Origin: Chloroflexota bacterium
GTDB taxonomy: Bacteria > Chloroflexota > FW602-bin22 > JAMCYS01
Length of the DNA: 5,468 nucleotides
Reading direction: 5' to 3'
Assembly: GCA_021847625.1 (NCBI GenBank)
Contig: JAJZQK010000283.1
Span: 1 to 5,468, forward strand
In this document: piece after piece, positions 5,297-5,468 of the stretch
Numbering within the stretch: position 1 is the first letter of the stretch
Layout: every line of letters starts with the position of its first letter
Notes under the pieces: model-generated
Seen by the model: only the letters and a program-made list of their open reading frames with translations
The model's database searches: none
Told to the model about the DNA's origin: nothing
Made by a program: the position numbers and the translations under genes

Positions 5297-5468
5297 TGCC
5301 CGCTTGCCAAGGCACAGGTTGGCCTGTCAAGGTTCGGTAACAGGGCGCCAAAATGGGCTTGGCATAGAAGATGCGAGGAAACGCCGGGCCGTCGAGCGCG
5401 AGAGCGAAAGGATACTGCGACGCGAAAGAGCATCAATATAGGCAGTCGCTGTATAATAACTTTGGAAT
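5297..5468. other. Upstream region of the ligase to the window edge, no gene found
   Basis: No coding region is supported here. Near the ligase promoter, ACAGG (5314-5318) and CCTGT (5323-5327) form an inverted repeat around TTGG that overlaps the -35 position and could be an operator. At the right edge, + strand TATAAT (5452-5457) could be the -10 of a rightward promoter for a gene beyond the window, but no matching -35 is seen 17 nt before it. The last ~40 bp are more AT-rich than the rest. Confidence 0.35.

Noticed and set aside
5325..5330. TTGACA as the -35 of the ligase promoter
   Set aside because: It is 31 nt from the TATACT hexamer, and no acceptable -10 lies 16-18 nt downstream of it.
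5452..5457. TATAAT as a firm rightward promoter
   Set aside because: No -35 match lies at the right distance and no downstream gene is visible before the window ends; kept only as a remark.

Overview
The window is 5.5 kb of GC-rich bacterial DNA from a larger contig, cut at the left inside a gene and at the right in an upstream region. The gene content suggests a Chloroflexota genome, perhaps Dehalococcoidia-like: an archaeal-type ATP-dependent DNA ligase in a bacterium, a release factor 2 gene followed at once by a membrane-anchored gluzincin peptidase, and dispersed GC-rich hairpin repeats. This assignment is an inference from family knowledge, not the result of a search.

Layout. Positions 1-1576 (+ strand) hold the 3' end of prfB (release factor 2) and, 14 nt downstream, a peptidase MA-like metalloprotease with a signal peptide, an HExxH site and a C-terminal membrane anchor. 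Positions 1577-1985 are non-coding and lie between convergent genes. Their centre (1681-1879) is a cluster of four copies of a 27-bp palindromic repeat; three are in direct order at an exact 61-bp period and one is inverted. Positions 1986-5238 (- strand) hold three genes, read right to left: ATP-dependent DNA ligase, a flavin-reductase-like FMN protein, and a class I SAM-dependent methyltransferase. The gaps are 53 and 95 bp, so co-transcription is possible but not shown. The ligase has a recognisable extended -10 promoter and a good ribosome binding site. Positions 5239-5468 are upstream DNA with no convincing gene.

Functionally the window is mostly housekeeping: translation termination, DNA joining, a small redox flavoprotein and a methyltransferase of unknown substrate. 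The three minus-strand genes share no obvious pathway. No defence system, mobile-element gene, tRNA or rRNA was found.

I found no convincing new multi-gene system. The points most worth a second look are the hairpin cluster, whose regular inter-repeat segments are themselves palindromes, and the peptidase start, where a strong Shine-Dalgarno and GTG are out of frame with the gene.
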